NCBI GenBank assembly: GCA_003552565.1
Contig: PUNB01000007.1
Coordinates: 1 to 5,193 of the forward strand
Direction of reading: 5' to 3'
DNA length: 5,193 bases
Source of the DNA: Lentisphaerota bacterium
GTDB lineage: Bacteria > Verrucomicrobiota > Lentisphaeria > Oligosphaerales > PUNB01
Position numbers and translations under genes: made by a program. Under the pieces are notes generated by a model. That model made no database searches. It saw only the letters and a list, made by a program, of their open reading frames with translations, and was not told the origin of the DNA. Below are positions 1-5,193 of the stretch, piece after piece. Positions within the stretch are counted from its first letter, which is position 1. Each line of letters starts with the position of its first letter.

Positions 1-111
1 AGTTTCATACAAGTCTCCCTGACACCTGAACACTGAAACCATGAAGTCTCATACAAGCCTCAATACACTTAATCGCTCTCTTAACCGCCACCCTTGCTCG
101 GATACACTTAA
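1..111. repeat. Short imperfect direct repeats at the left edge
   Basis: Two pairs of direct repeats lie in the non-coding DNA downstream of argF. The first pair is at 3-17 and 47-61: 15 bases, 13 identical, sharing the core TCATACAAG, 44 bp apart. The second pair is the identical 10-mer ATACACTTAA at 63-72 and 102-111, 39 bp apart, followed by similar bases (TCG against CCG). Only one full 44-bp period is visible, so this could be the end of a tandem array that starts outside the window, or chance similarity in low-complexity DNA. No gene is seen here. No convincing hairpin-plus-T-run terminator for argF is seen in 112-183. Confidence 0.4.
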
Positions 112-183
112 CCGACAAAAATGACAAAATCGCCATTTCTACACCCCGACCAAAATATAGGAAAATCTTTCGTTTTTATTGAG

Positions 184-1209
184 TTATGGGATGACAGTGC
201 ATTCATTTTTGAGCGGCGGCAGGGAAGAGAGCATGACGGCTTTAATGGTGTGCATACGATTTTCCGCCTGCTCAAAGACTCTGGAGAAAGATGACTCAAA
301 GACTTCTTCGGTAACTTCCAGCGCTCCCAGTTCGCGAGTGAGTTCAGTTTCTGAATTGTGAAAGGCGGGCAGGCAATGCAGGAAGATAAGGTTATCACTT
401 TCAATATTGTCCGTTTCTTCAGCCAATCCCCAGTTGACCTGATACGGTTGAAGCAGGTTCAATCTTTGTTGAAACTGGCTCTCTTCCCCCATTGAAACCC
501 AGACATCAGTGTAAAGAACATTGGCTCCGGCGACTGCCTTATGCGGGTCTTCCGAAATTTCGATGGAAGTTCGATTGCGTTCGGCAATGGCGCGAGCTTG
601 TTTCACTGCCTGCGGAGCAGGGGACAGTTCCCGCGGACAGCAGTTGACAAAGTCGAGACCGGCTTTGGCGCAGGCCAGCATGAGGGAATTGCAGACATTG
701 TTCCGCCCGTCACCGAGATAGACCATTTTCAATTTTTCAAGGTGCCCGAAATGTTCTTTGACGGTCATCAGATCGGCCAGTGCCTGAGTCGGGTGGGAGG
801 TGTCGGTAAGACCGTTCCACACTGGGACTCCTGCATGCTGAGCCAGTAATTCGACAGTGCGATGAGCGAATCCGCGGAAGACTATCCCGTCGAACATTCC
901 GCCGAGAACCCTGGCGGTGTCGGCGACGGATTCTTTCTTTCCCAAATGGATATCGTTTCTTCCCAGGTACTCAAAGGAAGCACCTTCATCAGCGGCGGCC
1001 ACGGCGGCGGCGCAGCGGGTGCGGGTGGAGGGTTTCTCAAAGACGGCGGCGATATTTCGCCCGCTAAGCCTTTGAGTGCTTGGCCGGCAGGTTTTCTTTT
1101 CTTTCTTCAAATCGACGGCTAAGTCGACTAGAAAGAGCATTTCCTCGTCCGACAGATCGGCCAGAGTAAGCAGAGAACGATGTTCAAGATTGGAGGGAAT
1201 TTTCAGCAT
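184..1209 (-). CDS. argF: Ornithine carbamoyltransferase (OTCase)
   Basis: This cytoplasmic enzyme transfers the carbamoyl group of carbamoyl phosphate to L-ornithine, giving citrulline and phosphate, the sixth step of arginine synthesis. With the ATG at 1207-1209 the protein has 341 residues, close to the 334 of E. coli ArgF. The carbamoyl-phosphate motif STRTR is at about 61-65 and HPTQ at 139-142. The ornithine-domain signature GDGRNN is at 166-171. DVWVSMG at 235-241 contains the Asp and the SMG loop that bind ornithine, and HCLPAFHN at 278-285 contains the catalytic Cys. The SMG loop and HCLPAFH favour OTCase over other carbamoyltransferases. The C-terminal helix (VFEQAENRMHTIKAVM) is intact. 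An in-frame GTG at 1234-1236 would add nine residues. ATG is preferred because the extra residues match nothing conserved and neither start has a clear Shine-Dalgarno sequence. A catabolic ArcB role cannot be excluded, but no arcA or arcC lies nearby and no other arginine gene is in the window. Confidence 0.96.
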   Translation of the reverse strand: MLKIPSNLEHRSLLTLADLSDEEMLFLVDLAVDLKKEKKTCRPSTQRLSGRNIAAVFEKPSTRTRCAAAVAAADEGASFEYLGRNDIHLGKKESVADTARVLGGMFDGIVFRGFAHRTVELLAQHAGVPVWNGLTDTSHPTQALADLMTVKEHFGHLEKLKMVYLGDGRNNVCNSLMLACAKAGLDFVNCCPRELSPAPQAVKQARAIAERNRTSIEISEDPHKAVAGANVLYTDVWVSMGEESQFQQRLNLLQPYQVNWGLAEETDNIESDNLIFLHCLPAFHNSETELTRELGALEVTEEVFESSFSRVFEQAENRMHTIKAVMLSSLPPLKNECTVIP

Positions 1210-1254
1210 GATAAGTAAGTTTGAGTTGTTTTTCACTATATTGCTAGAGGTTAT

Positions 1255-1419
1255 GCGAAAAGGGTTCGGAATTGAGATTAAGGCGAAAGATTAGGGCAAA
1301 AGATTAAGGGGTGCACCCGTTTTTCCCTAATCTTTCGTCATAATCTTTCAGCTTAATCCAATTGGCCGTGGAACGCACAGCCACTTTCGAGCTTGTAAGT
1401 TCCACAAAACCCTTTTCGC
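1255..1419. repeat. Nested inverted-repeat element with three-way-junction shape
   Basis: The outer arms are a perfect 12-bp inverted repeat: GCGAAAAGGGTT at 1255-1266 against AACCCTTTTCGC at 1408-1419. Two further hairpins fit inside almost without gaps. The first runs from AATTG (1270-1274) to CAATT (1359-1363) and is a long imperfect hairpin. The second has GTGGAAC (1368-1374) against GTTCCAC (1399-1405), extended after a 2x2 internal loop by ACAGC (1377-1381) against GCTTGT (1391-1396) with one bulged base. Only 3, 4 and 2 bases remain unpaired at the junction. No target-site duplication is evident. Candidate identities are a MITE or REP-like element, or a structured leader RNA of argF, whose start lies 46 bp away. 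Pairings were found by eye and no folding energy was computed. Confidence 0.6.
1276..1358. repeat. Six 13-bp units in head-to-head arrays
   Basis: Three contiguous 13-bp units sit on the plus strand: GATTAAGGCGAAA (1276-1288), GATTAGGGCAAAA (1289-1301) and GATTAAGGGGTGC (1302-1314). Three more sit on the minus strand: GATTAAGCTGAAA (1346-1358), GATTATGACGAAA (1333-1345) and GATTAGGGAAAAA (1320-1332). Every unit begins GATTA. The arrays face each other across 5 bases and can pair unit for unit. They can also pair in a shifted register that gives a perfect 13-bp stem (1284-1296 with 1325-1337), leaving the palindrome GGGTGCACCC at 1309-1318 near the tip. Confidence 0.7.
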
Positions 1420-1469
1420 GGAGGGTCTGGCCAGCCTGAATAATTCACGAGCCAAGTTTGTTGAAATAT

Positions 1470-1497
1470 ATTTTAACTCTTCGGATGAAACTGTTAT
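1470..1497 (-). promoter_or_regulatory. Possible sigma-70-type promoter for argF
   Basis: Read on the minus strand, a -10-like TAAAAT (1470-1475, 5 of 6 matches to consensus) lies 16 bp downstream of a -35-like ATAACA (1492-1497, 4 of 6). Transcription starting near 1462 would place the whole 1255-1419 element in a leader of about 250 bases before argF. The DNA is AT-rich, so chance matches are likely. Confidence 0.22.
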
Positions 1498-1564
1498 TTT
1501 TCATAACTCTCTGTTGATAAGAACAATGATAAACTTTTCGCCAATTTTTTAACGGATTCAGGTA

Positions 1565-4207
1565 TCAGTCTTCTTGATCTTCCCGAATATGTAAAACATC
1601 GGTGAGAACGCCGCTTTTTTCTGATTCTTCATCGCCAATCAAGGTTATTTCGTATTCGCCGACACCAAGCGGCGGCAGTTCGGCGGACCAGCGCAGACCG
1701 AAGCGTTCGCTGCGTTCCAATTCCAGGGTATGTCCAGCCACTTCCGCCTTCACTCCTTCACTGAGATAAGGGCCGAGAATCTGCAAAGTGTTTTCCTTGC
1801 CGGCAGCCAGTTCTTTTTCCGCCAATTCCGCTTCCGATGCCAAGGGCCGGCGAATATGGAATTGCCGCGGCTGGGAGCGATAGAGGGGTGACGAACCCGC
1901 ACTCATTGTTTCATTCTGTCGCCATTCGACCCATACCTTGTTAGTTCCGGGCGAGGCCCGGGGCAATTCCAGCTCCGCGGTCAGTTCCTGATCGGCTTGC
2001 TGTCCAATTGTCACTGGCTGATTGTTAAGCACGAGCACCGGCCGTAGAGAATTGTCTCCCTCGGGGGGCTGTAATGCCAGAGATAATTGATCGCCCAAGT
2101 CGAAAGTTTCGCCTTCCAGGGAAAAGGATGGTTCTTTATCCTCCCGCTGTGTGACCGAAAAATCCAAACGTTTCTTCACTTCGGCCCCTCCCGGAGTGCC
2201 GGCCATGGCGTAAAACCGATTGGCGCCCTGGGCCACTTCCTGACGGGTCAAGGAAATCTGGAAGTTCATTTCAGCTGTCGGCAGGTAGGGGGCTATCACT
2301 GTTTCGCCAATCGCCGCCGCCGGCACCCGTTGCCAAGGTATACGTCCATCCTGCAGGTTGCCGGCGAACTCAGAACCGGGATTTCTCTGGCGATAGACCG
2401 TGACATCCGTTCTTTCTCCTGATGTCCGATCCCGGTGCAGTATCCATACCTGTTGCGGTTCCCTGCCGATGACCGCCCGCCATTCACCATCGTCGCCGAA
2501 AGAGGGGTGTTGATTATTCAATTCTTCTTTAAGCAGTCGCGCCATTGCTCGCGCCGGCGCCCGTGAGGGAGCGCGTAAGGTGATCATCTCGCCTTCCACT
2601 GTTATTCTCAAGGCTTCTCCGCGAGAGGCATGGCCGCCGGATAAATCGATGATCCCTGCCCGCCCCGGCACCGGGTGGGTGCTGAAAGAAAGCGCCCGGG
2701 GATATTCTCGGCCTTGAGAACTGATTGTCAGGTATATTTGTGCTTGCGCATTGACATCGGCAAGGATAGCGGGACCTAAGCGCGCCAGCAGTTTATTGCC
2801 GTAACGGCCGGCCGGGAGCAAGTCCACGTGTTCTTTGTTCCTGGCCTGCAAGGCAATCTGTCGCAGGGCGCGGTGCAGGGGCAGAGCGGAGGGCATAGTG
2901 TATTCAGCGTCAAACACCTGCTCGCGACCGACTTGTATAATGCAGGAAACAGTGCTTCCAGCCGGCAGTCGCGGCGTGACGGTGCCTTTTAGAGTGTCGT
3001 CATTGCTCCATAATTCCAGCCAGGCTATGCCCTGATTGTCAATCGCCTCTGTGGATTGAACCTGGATCACGCCGGCGGATTGTGAATCAGCTTCGGTTTC
3101 CGGCCGCCAGTCAAGTTCCACGCGGGGCGGTTTGGCATAGGGCGCCATCAGAGGATCGCCGACAATCACGCTCAGACTCATGTCACGAATCGTCTGCAGG
3201 TACGAGTCAATCAAGTTAAACCCGGCGAGATAGCGGGCGCCCAGCGAGAGGTGAGGCCAGCGAGTCGGGATATTGGTCGGTTCAACCACCGCTCCGTGCG
3301 TGCCGCAGACACCGTACTGAATAAAAGTGGTCACCGAGGTCTGATTGGTTTGTTCCAATAGATAACCGCCGAAGGAGGTCACGTTGTCGAGAATGGAGCC
3401 GGGGTGGTAAATGTTGCTGGAAACATGCACACGCTGTTTGCCGGTGAACTGCATCATCACATCATCGCGGTTGCGGATATCGTGATTGCTGACACGGGTG
3501 GCGGTCCCGCCTTGAGCCTCCACCAGATTTACAGCGCCGCGAATATAATCATTGCGAATGCCTCTGGGACCCACGCCCTCACAGAAATAAAAACGTCCCG
3601 GTTCATCGGGACTGTCGTATTGAACCAGGCTGCGCTCGATCAGTCGCAGGGCGTCATCGACATTGTAAGTGATCAAGGCGGTGCTCGGCCGTAAAGGTAC
3701 TCCCATAACCGGGATAGTGGAGTCGAACTCTCTTTCCTGCTCGTAAAATCCCTGGTTTTCCTGGATGTTGTCGTGGCCGCCGAACATTAAAGCGGCGGTG
3801 GTGGATTTGTCTCCTGTGCGGTAAGGAATTCCGCGAGTTATGACTATGTAATCGACAGCGCGGCCGATCTTCTCCAGTCGTTCAGCAACAGGCTGCATGA
3901 TGGACTCAGTAAACTCATCGGCGCTGATTTCCACTGGGTCGTCAACCGACACCAAAAGCAGATTTTTTTCGGACAGTTTACGCGCCCGCATATAGGCTCG
4001 GGCTATTTCCAGCGAGGCGGGTGATTCCTGATTCGCCACCACCAGCACTCGTCCGAGGCGGTTTTCCGGCTGAGACCCGGAAGTTCCAGCAGCGGCCCCC
4101 GGGTGTTGTTGAGCGGGTGCATAAGCTGTTATTGCCAAAGCTGCTAAGAGAGTGCCGAGCAACAAGCGGAAGCAATGGGGAAATTGACGTAAAGAACAGG
4201 CTTTCAT
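1565..4207 (-). CDS. Secreted TIGR03790 family protein with long C-terminal extension
   Basis: The protein has 880 residues. Residues 1-30 form a type I signal peptide: basic start, hydrophobic LLLGTLLAALAITAYA, and a likely cut after AYA (30) or APA (33). Residues about 51-360 match the TIGR03790 pattern: GRVLVVANQESPASLEIARA (52-71), IVITRGIPYR (121-130), YGVCGTHGAVVEPT (298-311) with a Cys, a His and Glu-Pro, and IVGDPLMAP (348-356). The family's molecular function is unknown; its species distribution tracks exosortase/PEP-CTERM protein sorting. Residues about 361-880 appear beta-rich, and 807-875 (ILGPYLSEGVKAEVAG onward) resemble an IPT/TIG or Ig-like fold. There is no PEP-CTERM tail, lipobox or later membrane segment, so periplasmic or extracellular release is inferred. 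The ATG at 4205-4207 is chosen because it begins the signal peptide and an in-frame stop lies four codons upstream. There is no Shine-Dalgarno sequence; a run of nine A precedes the start instead. No exosortase gene is in the window. Confidence 0.88.
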   Translation of the reverse strand: MKACSLRQFPHCFRLLLGTLLAALAITAYAPAQQHPGAAAGTSGSQPENRLGRVLVVANQESPASLEIARAYMRARKLSEKNLLLVSVDDPVEISADEFTESIMQPVAERLEKIGRAVDYIVITRGIPYRTGDKSTTAALMFGGHDNIQENQGFYEQEREFDSTIPVMGVPLRPSTALITYNVDDALRLIERSLVQYDSPDEPGRFYFCEGVGPRGIRNDYIRGAVNLVEAQGGTATRVSNHDIRNRDDVMMQFTGKQRVHVSSNIYHPGSILDNVTSFGGYLLEQTNQTSVTTFIQYGVCGTHGAVVEPTNIPTRWPHLSLGARYLAGFNLIDSYLQTIRDMSLSVIVGDPLMAPYAKPPRVELDWRPETEADSQSAGVIQVQSTEAIDNQGIAWLELWSNDDTLKGTVTPRLPAGSTVSCIIQVGREQVFDAEYTMPSALPLHRALRQIALQARNKEHVDLLPAGRYGNKLLARLGPAILADVNAQAQIYLTISSQGREYPRALSFSTHPVPGRAGIIDLSGGHASRGEALRITVEGEMITLRAPSRAPARAMARLLKEELNNQHPSFGDDGEWRAVIGREPQQVWILHRDRTSGERTDVTVYRQRNPGSEFAGNLQDGRIPWQRVPAAAIGETVIAPYLPTAEMNFQISLTRQEVAQGANRFYAMAGTPGGAEVKKRLDFSVTQREDKEPSFSLEGETFDLGDQLSLALQPPEGDNSLRPVLVLNNQPVTIGQQADQELTAELELPRASPGTNKVWVEWRQNETMSAGSSPLYRSQPRQFHIRRPLASEAELAEKELAAGKENTLQILGPYLSEGVKAEVAGHTLELERSERFGLRWSAELPPLGVGEYEITLIGDEESEKSGVLTDVLHIREDQED

Positions 4208-4393
4208 AATTTTTTTTTAATTCTTTGGTGAAAAATTTCGATCTTCGAATACTCAATTATTCACTTTAACATAGTACTGAAAGATGAAATCACAACAAAT
4301 TGGGGTTCTGCATGAAGCCAGCAACGTTTTTTCTCTGTGTCGGAGCTGGTTGCGCTTTCTGGTTATCACGGTACGGTAGAGAACTGAAAATAA
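4208..4393. other. AT-rich leader region between divergent units
   Basis: This is the presumed promoter and 5' leader of the TIGR03790 gene, read leftward. On the minus strand a run of nine A (complement of 4210-4218) lies just before the start codon, where a Shine-Dalgarno sequence would be expected. A small hairpin, TTCGA (4237-4241) with TCGAA (4245-4249), lies about 30 bases before the start. No promoter stands out; the best -10-like word is AATAAT, with only weak -35 partners. On the plus strand no sign is seen of the missing N-terminal part of the aldo/keto reductase that begins at 4394. Confidence 0.4.
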
Positions 4394-4651
4394 TATGAAG
4401 GCGGTGTAACTTGCTTTGACACTGCCGCCGCCTATGGCAGCAGTGAAGAAGTGCTGGGGCGGGCGCTGTCGGAACTGGGGATTCAGGATCAAGTAACAGT
4501 GGTCACCAAAGTCAGGCCGCTTACTGAAAACGAGCTGTCAGATCGACACAATGGTGAAGAGGCCGTGCGGGAATCCATTGAGCACTCCCGCCGACGTTTA
4601 GACCTTGAAGCCATGAACAACGCTCAGGAGTGTTTATTGACTGTTTTTTGA
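4394..4651 (+). pseudogene. Aldo/keto reductase fragment, cut at both ends
   Basis: An open stretch of 85 codons follows an in-frame stop at 4391-4393 and ends in TGA at 4649-4651. Its first 70 or so residues match the start of an aldo/keto reductase barrel, a family of NAD(P)H-dependent carbonyl reductases and dehydrogenases. FDTAAAYG (8-15) holds the family's catalytic Asp and Tyr. SEEVLGRAL (17-25) is the usual following helix, and VVTKVRP (36-42) holds the catalytic Lys. SIEHSRRRLDL follows. The strand with the catalytic His and the rest of the roughly 300-residue barrel are missing. After about residue 71 the sequence (EAMNNAQECLLTVF) no longer resembles the family, so a junction near 4605 is inferred. 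The N-terminal 40 or so residues are also missing. The only usable in-frame start is a GTG at 4451, inside the domain. This is almost certainly a non-functional remnant. Confidence 0.75.
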
Positions 4652-4657
4652 AGTCAA
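4637..4657. repeat. Small perfect inverted repeat before the transposase gene
   Basis: TTGACT (4637-4642) and AGTCAA (4652-4657) form a 6-bp stem with a 9-base loop rich in T. It overlaps the end of the aldo/keto reductase remnant and lies 35 bp before the transposase start. It could be part of the transposase element's 5' end or chance. It does not look like a classic terminator, and TTGACT has no good -10 partner at the right distance. Confidence 0.35.
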
Positions 4658-4682
4658 AGAGGCTGAACGGGATTTGAAATAC

Positions 4683-4688
4683 AGGGAG
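4683..4688 (+). promoter_or_regulatory. Ribosome binding site of the transposase gene
   Basis: AGGGAG lies four bases before the ATG at 4693. It is the only clear Shine-Dalgarno sequence in front of any gene in the window. It fixes the start, because an in-frame TGA at 4675-4677 excludes anything further upstream. Confidence 0.6.
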
Positions 4689-4692
4689 AATC

Positions 4693-5193
4693 ATGAGCAA
4701 CACAGGGATGCTGCAACGCTGCTGGGAACACGACTACTGTGAACCGTGCTTTTATATGATCACGGTCGTGACTGAACCGAGGCGGGACTGTTTGGGGGTT
4801 TTGGTGGTTGAACCGGCGGGGGCCGCTTCCGGAACCGAACCGGCGGGTGCCGCGTTTGTGGAACTTTCGCCAATGGGCAAGATTGTGCATGAGGTATGGC
4901 AGCGAACCTCGGAAGTCTACGCCGGGGTTGTAGCTTGCGAATGCGTGGTGATGCCCGATCACTTCCACGGCATTCTTTGGATAAAGGAGCGGCTGGACAG
5001 GCACATGGGGCATATTGTGAAAGCATTCAAGAGAGTGAGCAAGCAGGAGTGCAGGGACAAGGGGCTCCTTTTTCCAAAGGTCGGCAGCGAGGAACCGCTG
5101 CCGAAACCGAATCGGGCAGCCTCTGCCGGTCAGGTGTCGGCGGCAGCCCCTGCCGGTCAGGTTTCGGCGGCAGCCTCTGCCGGTCAGGTTTCG
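4693..5193 (+). CDS. Y1/HUH transposase, REP-associated type, 3' end outside window
   Basis: The 167 codons visible run open to the window edge. The Y1 transposase fold is recognisable. The first strand is FYMITVVTEPRR (20-31), followed by LSPMGKIVHEVWQ (58-70). The metal-binding HUH motif is H90-F-H92 within VVMPDHFHGILWI (85-97). HIVKAFKRVSKQ (107-118) corresponds to the usual IVR-FK segment. The nucleophilic Tyr is normally C-terminal to this and is not in view. Such proteins are single-strand DNA endonucleases; this branch (TnpA_REP, RAYT) acts on short palindromic repeats, and most copies are solitary, domesticated-looking genes. Two insertions with 9-residue repeats break the domain: EPAGAASGT-EPAGAAFVE at 40-57 and a run of (A)A[SP]AGQVS units from about 142 onward, both in loop positions. 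The gene directly follows a reductase remnant, which suggests insertion or local rearrangement. An IS200/IS605 TnpA is less likely, because IS605-type proteins usually have HUH in a HxHLV context and no such insertions. Confidence 0.85.
   Translation, partial: MSNTGMLQRCWEHDYCEPCFYMITVVTEPRRDCLGVLVVEPAGAASGTEPAGAAFVELSPMGKIVHEVWQRTSEVYAGVVACECVVMPDHFHGILWIKERLDRHMGHIVKAFKRVSKQECRDKGLLFPKVGSEEPLPKPNRAASAGQVSAAAPAGQVSAAASAGQVS
4810..4853 (+). repeat. In-frame 17-bp repeat pair, 27 bp apart, in the transposase gene
   Basis: The 17-bp words at 4810-4826 and 4837-4853 begin GAACCGGCGGG and end GCCGC. They differ at one base (G or T at position 12) and are exactly 27 bp apart, encoding EPAGAA twice. 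Each contains the 4-bp palindromic stem CGGC/GCCG (4814-4817 with 4822-4825; 4841-4844 with 4849-4852), and the single difference lies in the 4-base loop. A perfect 8-bp palindrome, TTCCGGAA, sits between them at 4827-4834. Confidence 0.75.
5115..5193 (+). repeat. 27-bp palindromic tandem repeat, at least 2.9 copies, in the transposase gene
   Basis: Units begin at 5115, 5142 and 5169, and the third is cut by the window end. They differ at only two sites (T or C in CCT/CCC; GTG or GTT). Each starts with a hairpin of stem GGCAG/CTGCC and a 3-base loop; in units two and three the stem is 6 bp (CGGCAG/CTGCCG). In frame they read as 9-residue units with the core AGQVS. A further GCTGCC at 5097-5102 can pair with GGCAGC at 5115-5120, so alternative mutually exclusive hairpins are possible along the array. 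Confidence 0.85.

Larger units (their letters stand above)
1237..1564. other. Structured non-coding gap upstream of argF
   Basis: This stretch lies between the TIGR03790 gene stop and the argF start and shows no credible gene on either strand. Half of it is the inverted-repeat element at 1255-1419, described separately. The rest (1420-1564) is AT-rich. It has a near-palindrome at 1461-1476 (one mismatched pair) and a weak 5-bp hairpin (GTTAT at 1493-1497, ATAAC at 1503-1507). Neither looks like a strong intrinsic terminator for the upstream gene. The region must hold the end of the TIGR03790 transcript and probably the argF promoter. Confidence 0.6.

Noticed and set aside
3..61. CRISPR repeat pair
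   Set aside because: There are only two copies of a 15-base imperfect word, no third copy at the same spacing, and no cas gene nearby.
862..1122. Plus-strand open frame of 86 codons opposite argF
   Set aside because: It lies fully antisense to a well-conserved OTCase gene and its product is Gly/Ala-rich with no recognisable domain, as expected for a shadow frame.
1284..1337. Intrinsic terminator of the TIGR03790 gene
   Set aside because: The hairpin is strong but AT-rich and is not followed on the minus strand by a T run. It also lies over 220 bp past the stop and forms part of the larger nested element.
1255..1419. tRNA or small rRNA-like gene
   Set aside because: There is no cloverleaf with an anticodon stem, no TTCGA-type T-loop in the right place and no CCA end; the three-way shape does not fit a tRNA.
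3978..4256. Minus-strand frame of 92 codons overlapping the signal-peptide end of the TIGR03790 gene
   Set aside because: It is a different frame over a convincing signal peptide and domain start; its product looks random.
4451..4651. Short intact gene of 66 codons from the GTG at 4451
   Set aside because: The match to aldo/keto reductases extends upstream of this GTG in the same frame (FDTAAAYG), so the GTG is an internal codon of a broken gene.
4654..5026. Two minus-strand frames (88 and 119 codons) opposite the transposase
   Set aside because: Both are antisense to the HUH domain, rich in Pro, Arg and His, and show no family match. The plus frame has the conserved MPDHFHG motif and a good ribosome binding site.
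5115..5193. CRISPR array
   Set aside because: The 27-bp units are contiguous with no spacers and lie in a coding frame.

Overview
The window looks like bacterial chromosome with moderate, uneven base composition: GC-rich genes and AT-rich gaps. The phylum cannot be fixed from sequence alone. The large gene belongs to TIGR03790, a family reported only from genomes that also carry exosortase (Verrucomicrobia, Planctomycetes, Acidobacteria, Cyanobacteria and some Proteobacteria). Both minus-strand genes lack a clear Shine-Dalgarno sequence. A member of the Planctomycetes-Verrucomicrobia-Lentisphaerae group is a reasonable but unproven guess.

Layout. Positions 1-183 are non-coding and hold short imperfect direct repeats, possibly the edge of an array that continues to the left. 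A complete ornithine carbamoyltransferase gene (argF, minus strand) follows at 184-1209. The gap up to 1564 holds the most structured DNA in the window: a roughly 165-bp element (1255-1419) whose inverted repeats nest into a compact three-way-junction shape. Its main arm is built from six head-to-head 13-bp units. A long minus-strand gene (1565-4207) encodes a secreted 880-residue TIGR03790 protein with a large, probably beta-rich C-terminal extension. An AT-rich leader and then an aldo/keto reductase remnant cut at both ends (4394-4651, plus strand) follow. Last comes the 5' part of a Y1/HUH transposase gene of the REP-associated type (4693 to the window end, plus strand). It carries in-frame repeats of 27-bp period at two places, and both sets contain small perfect palindromes.

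How the parts relate. argF and the TIGR03790 gene lie in the same direction, but 355 bp of non-coding DNA separates them and no shared pathway is evident, so they are probably separate transcription units. The right end (4394-5193) reads as a mobile or decaying segment: a broken metabolic gene next to a transposase with its own good ribosome binding site. The two points most worth following are the palindromic repeats inside the transposase gene and the junction-like element upstream of argF. Either could be a REP-like or MITE-like sequence mobilised by such a transposase, and the second could instead be a structured leader RNA.
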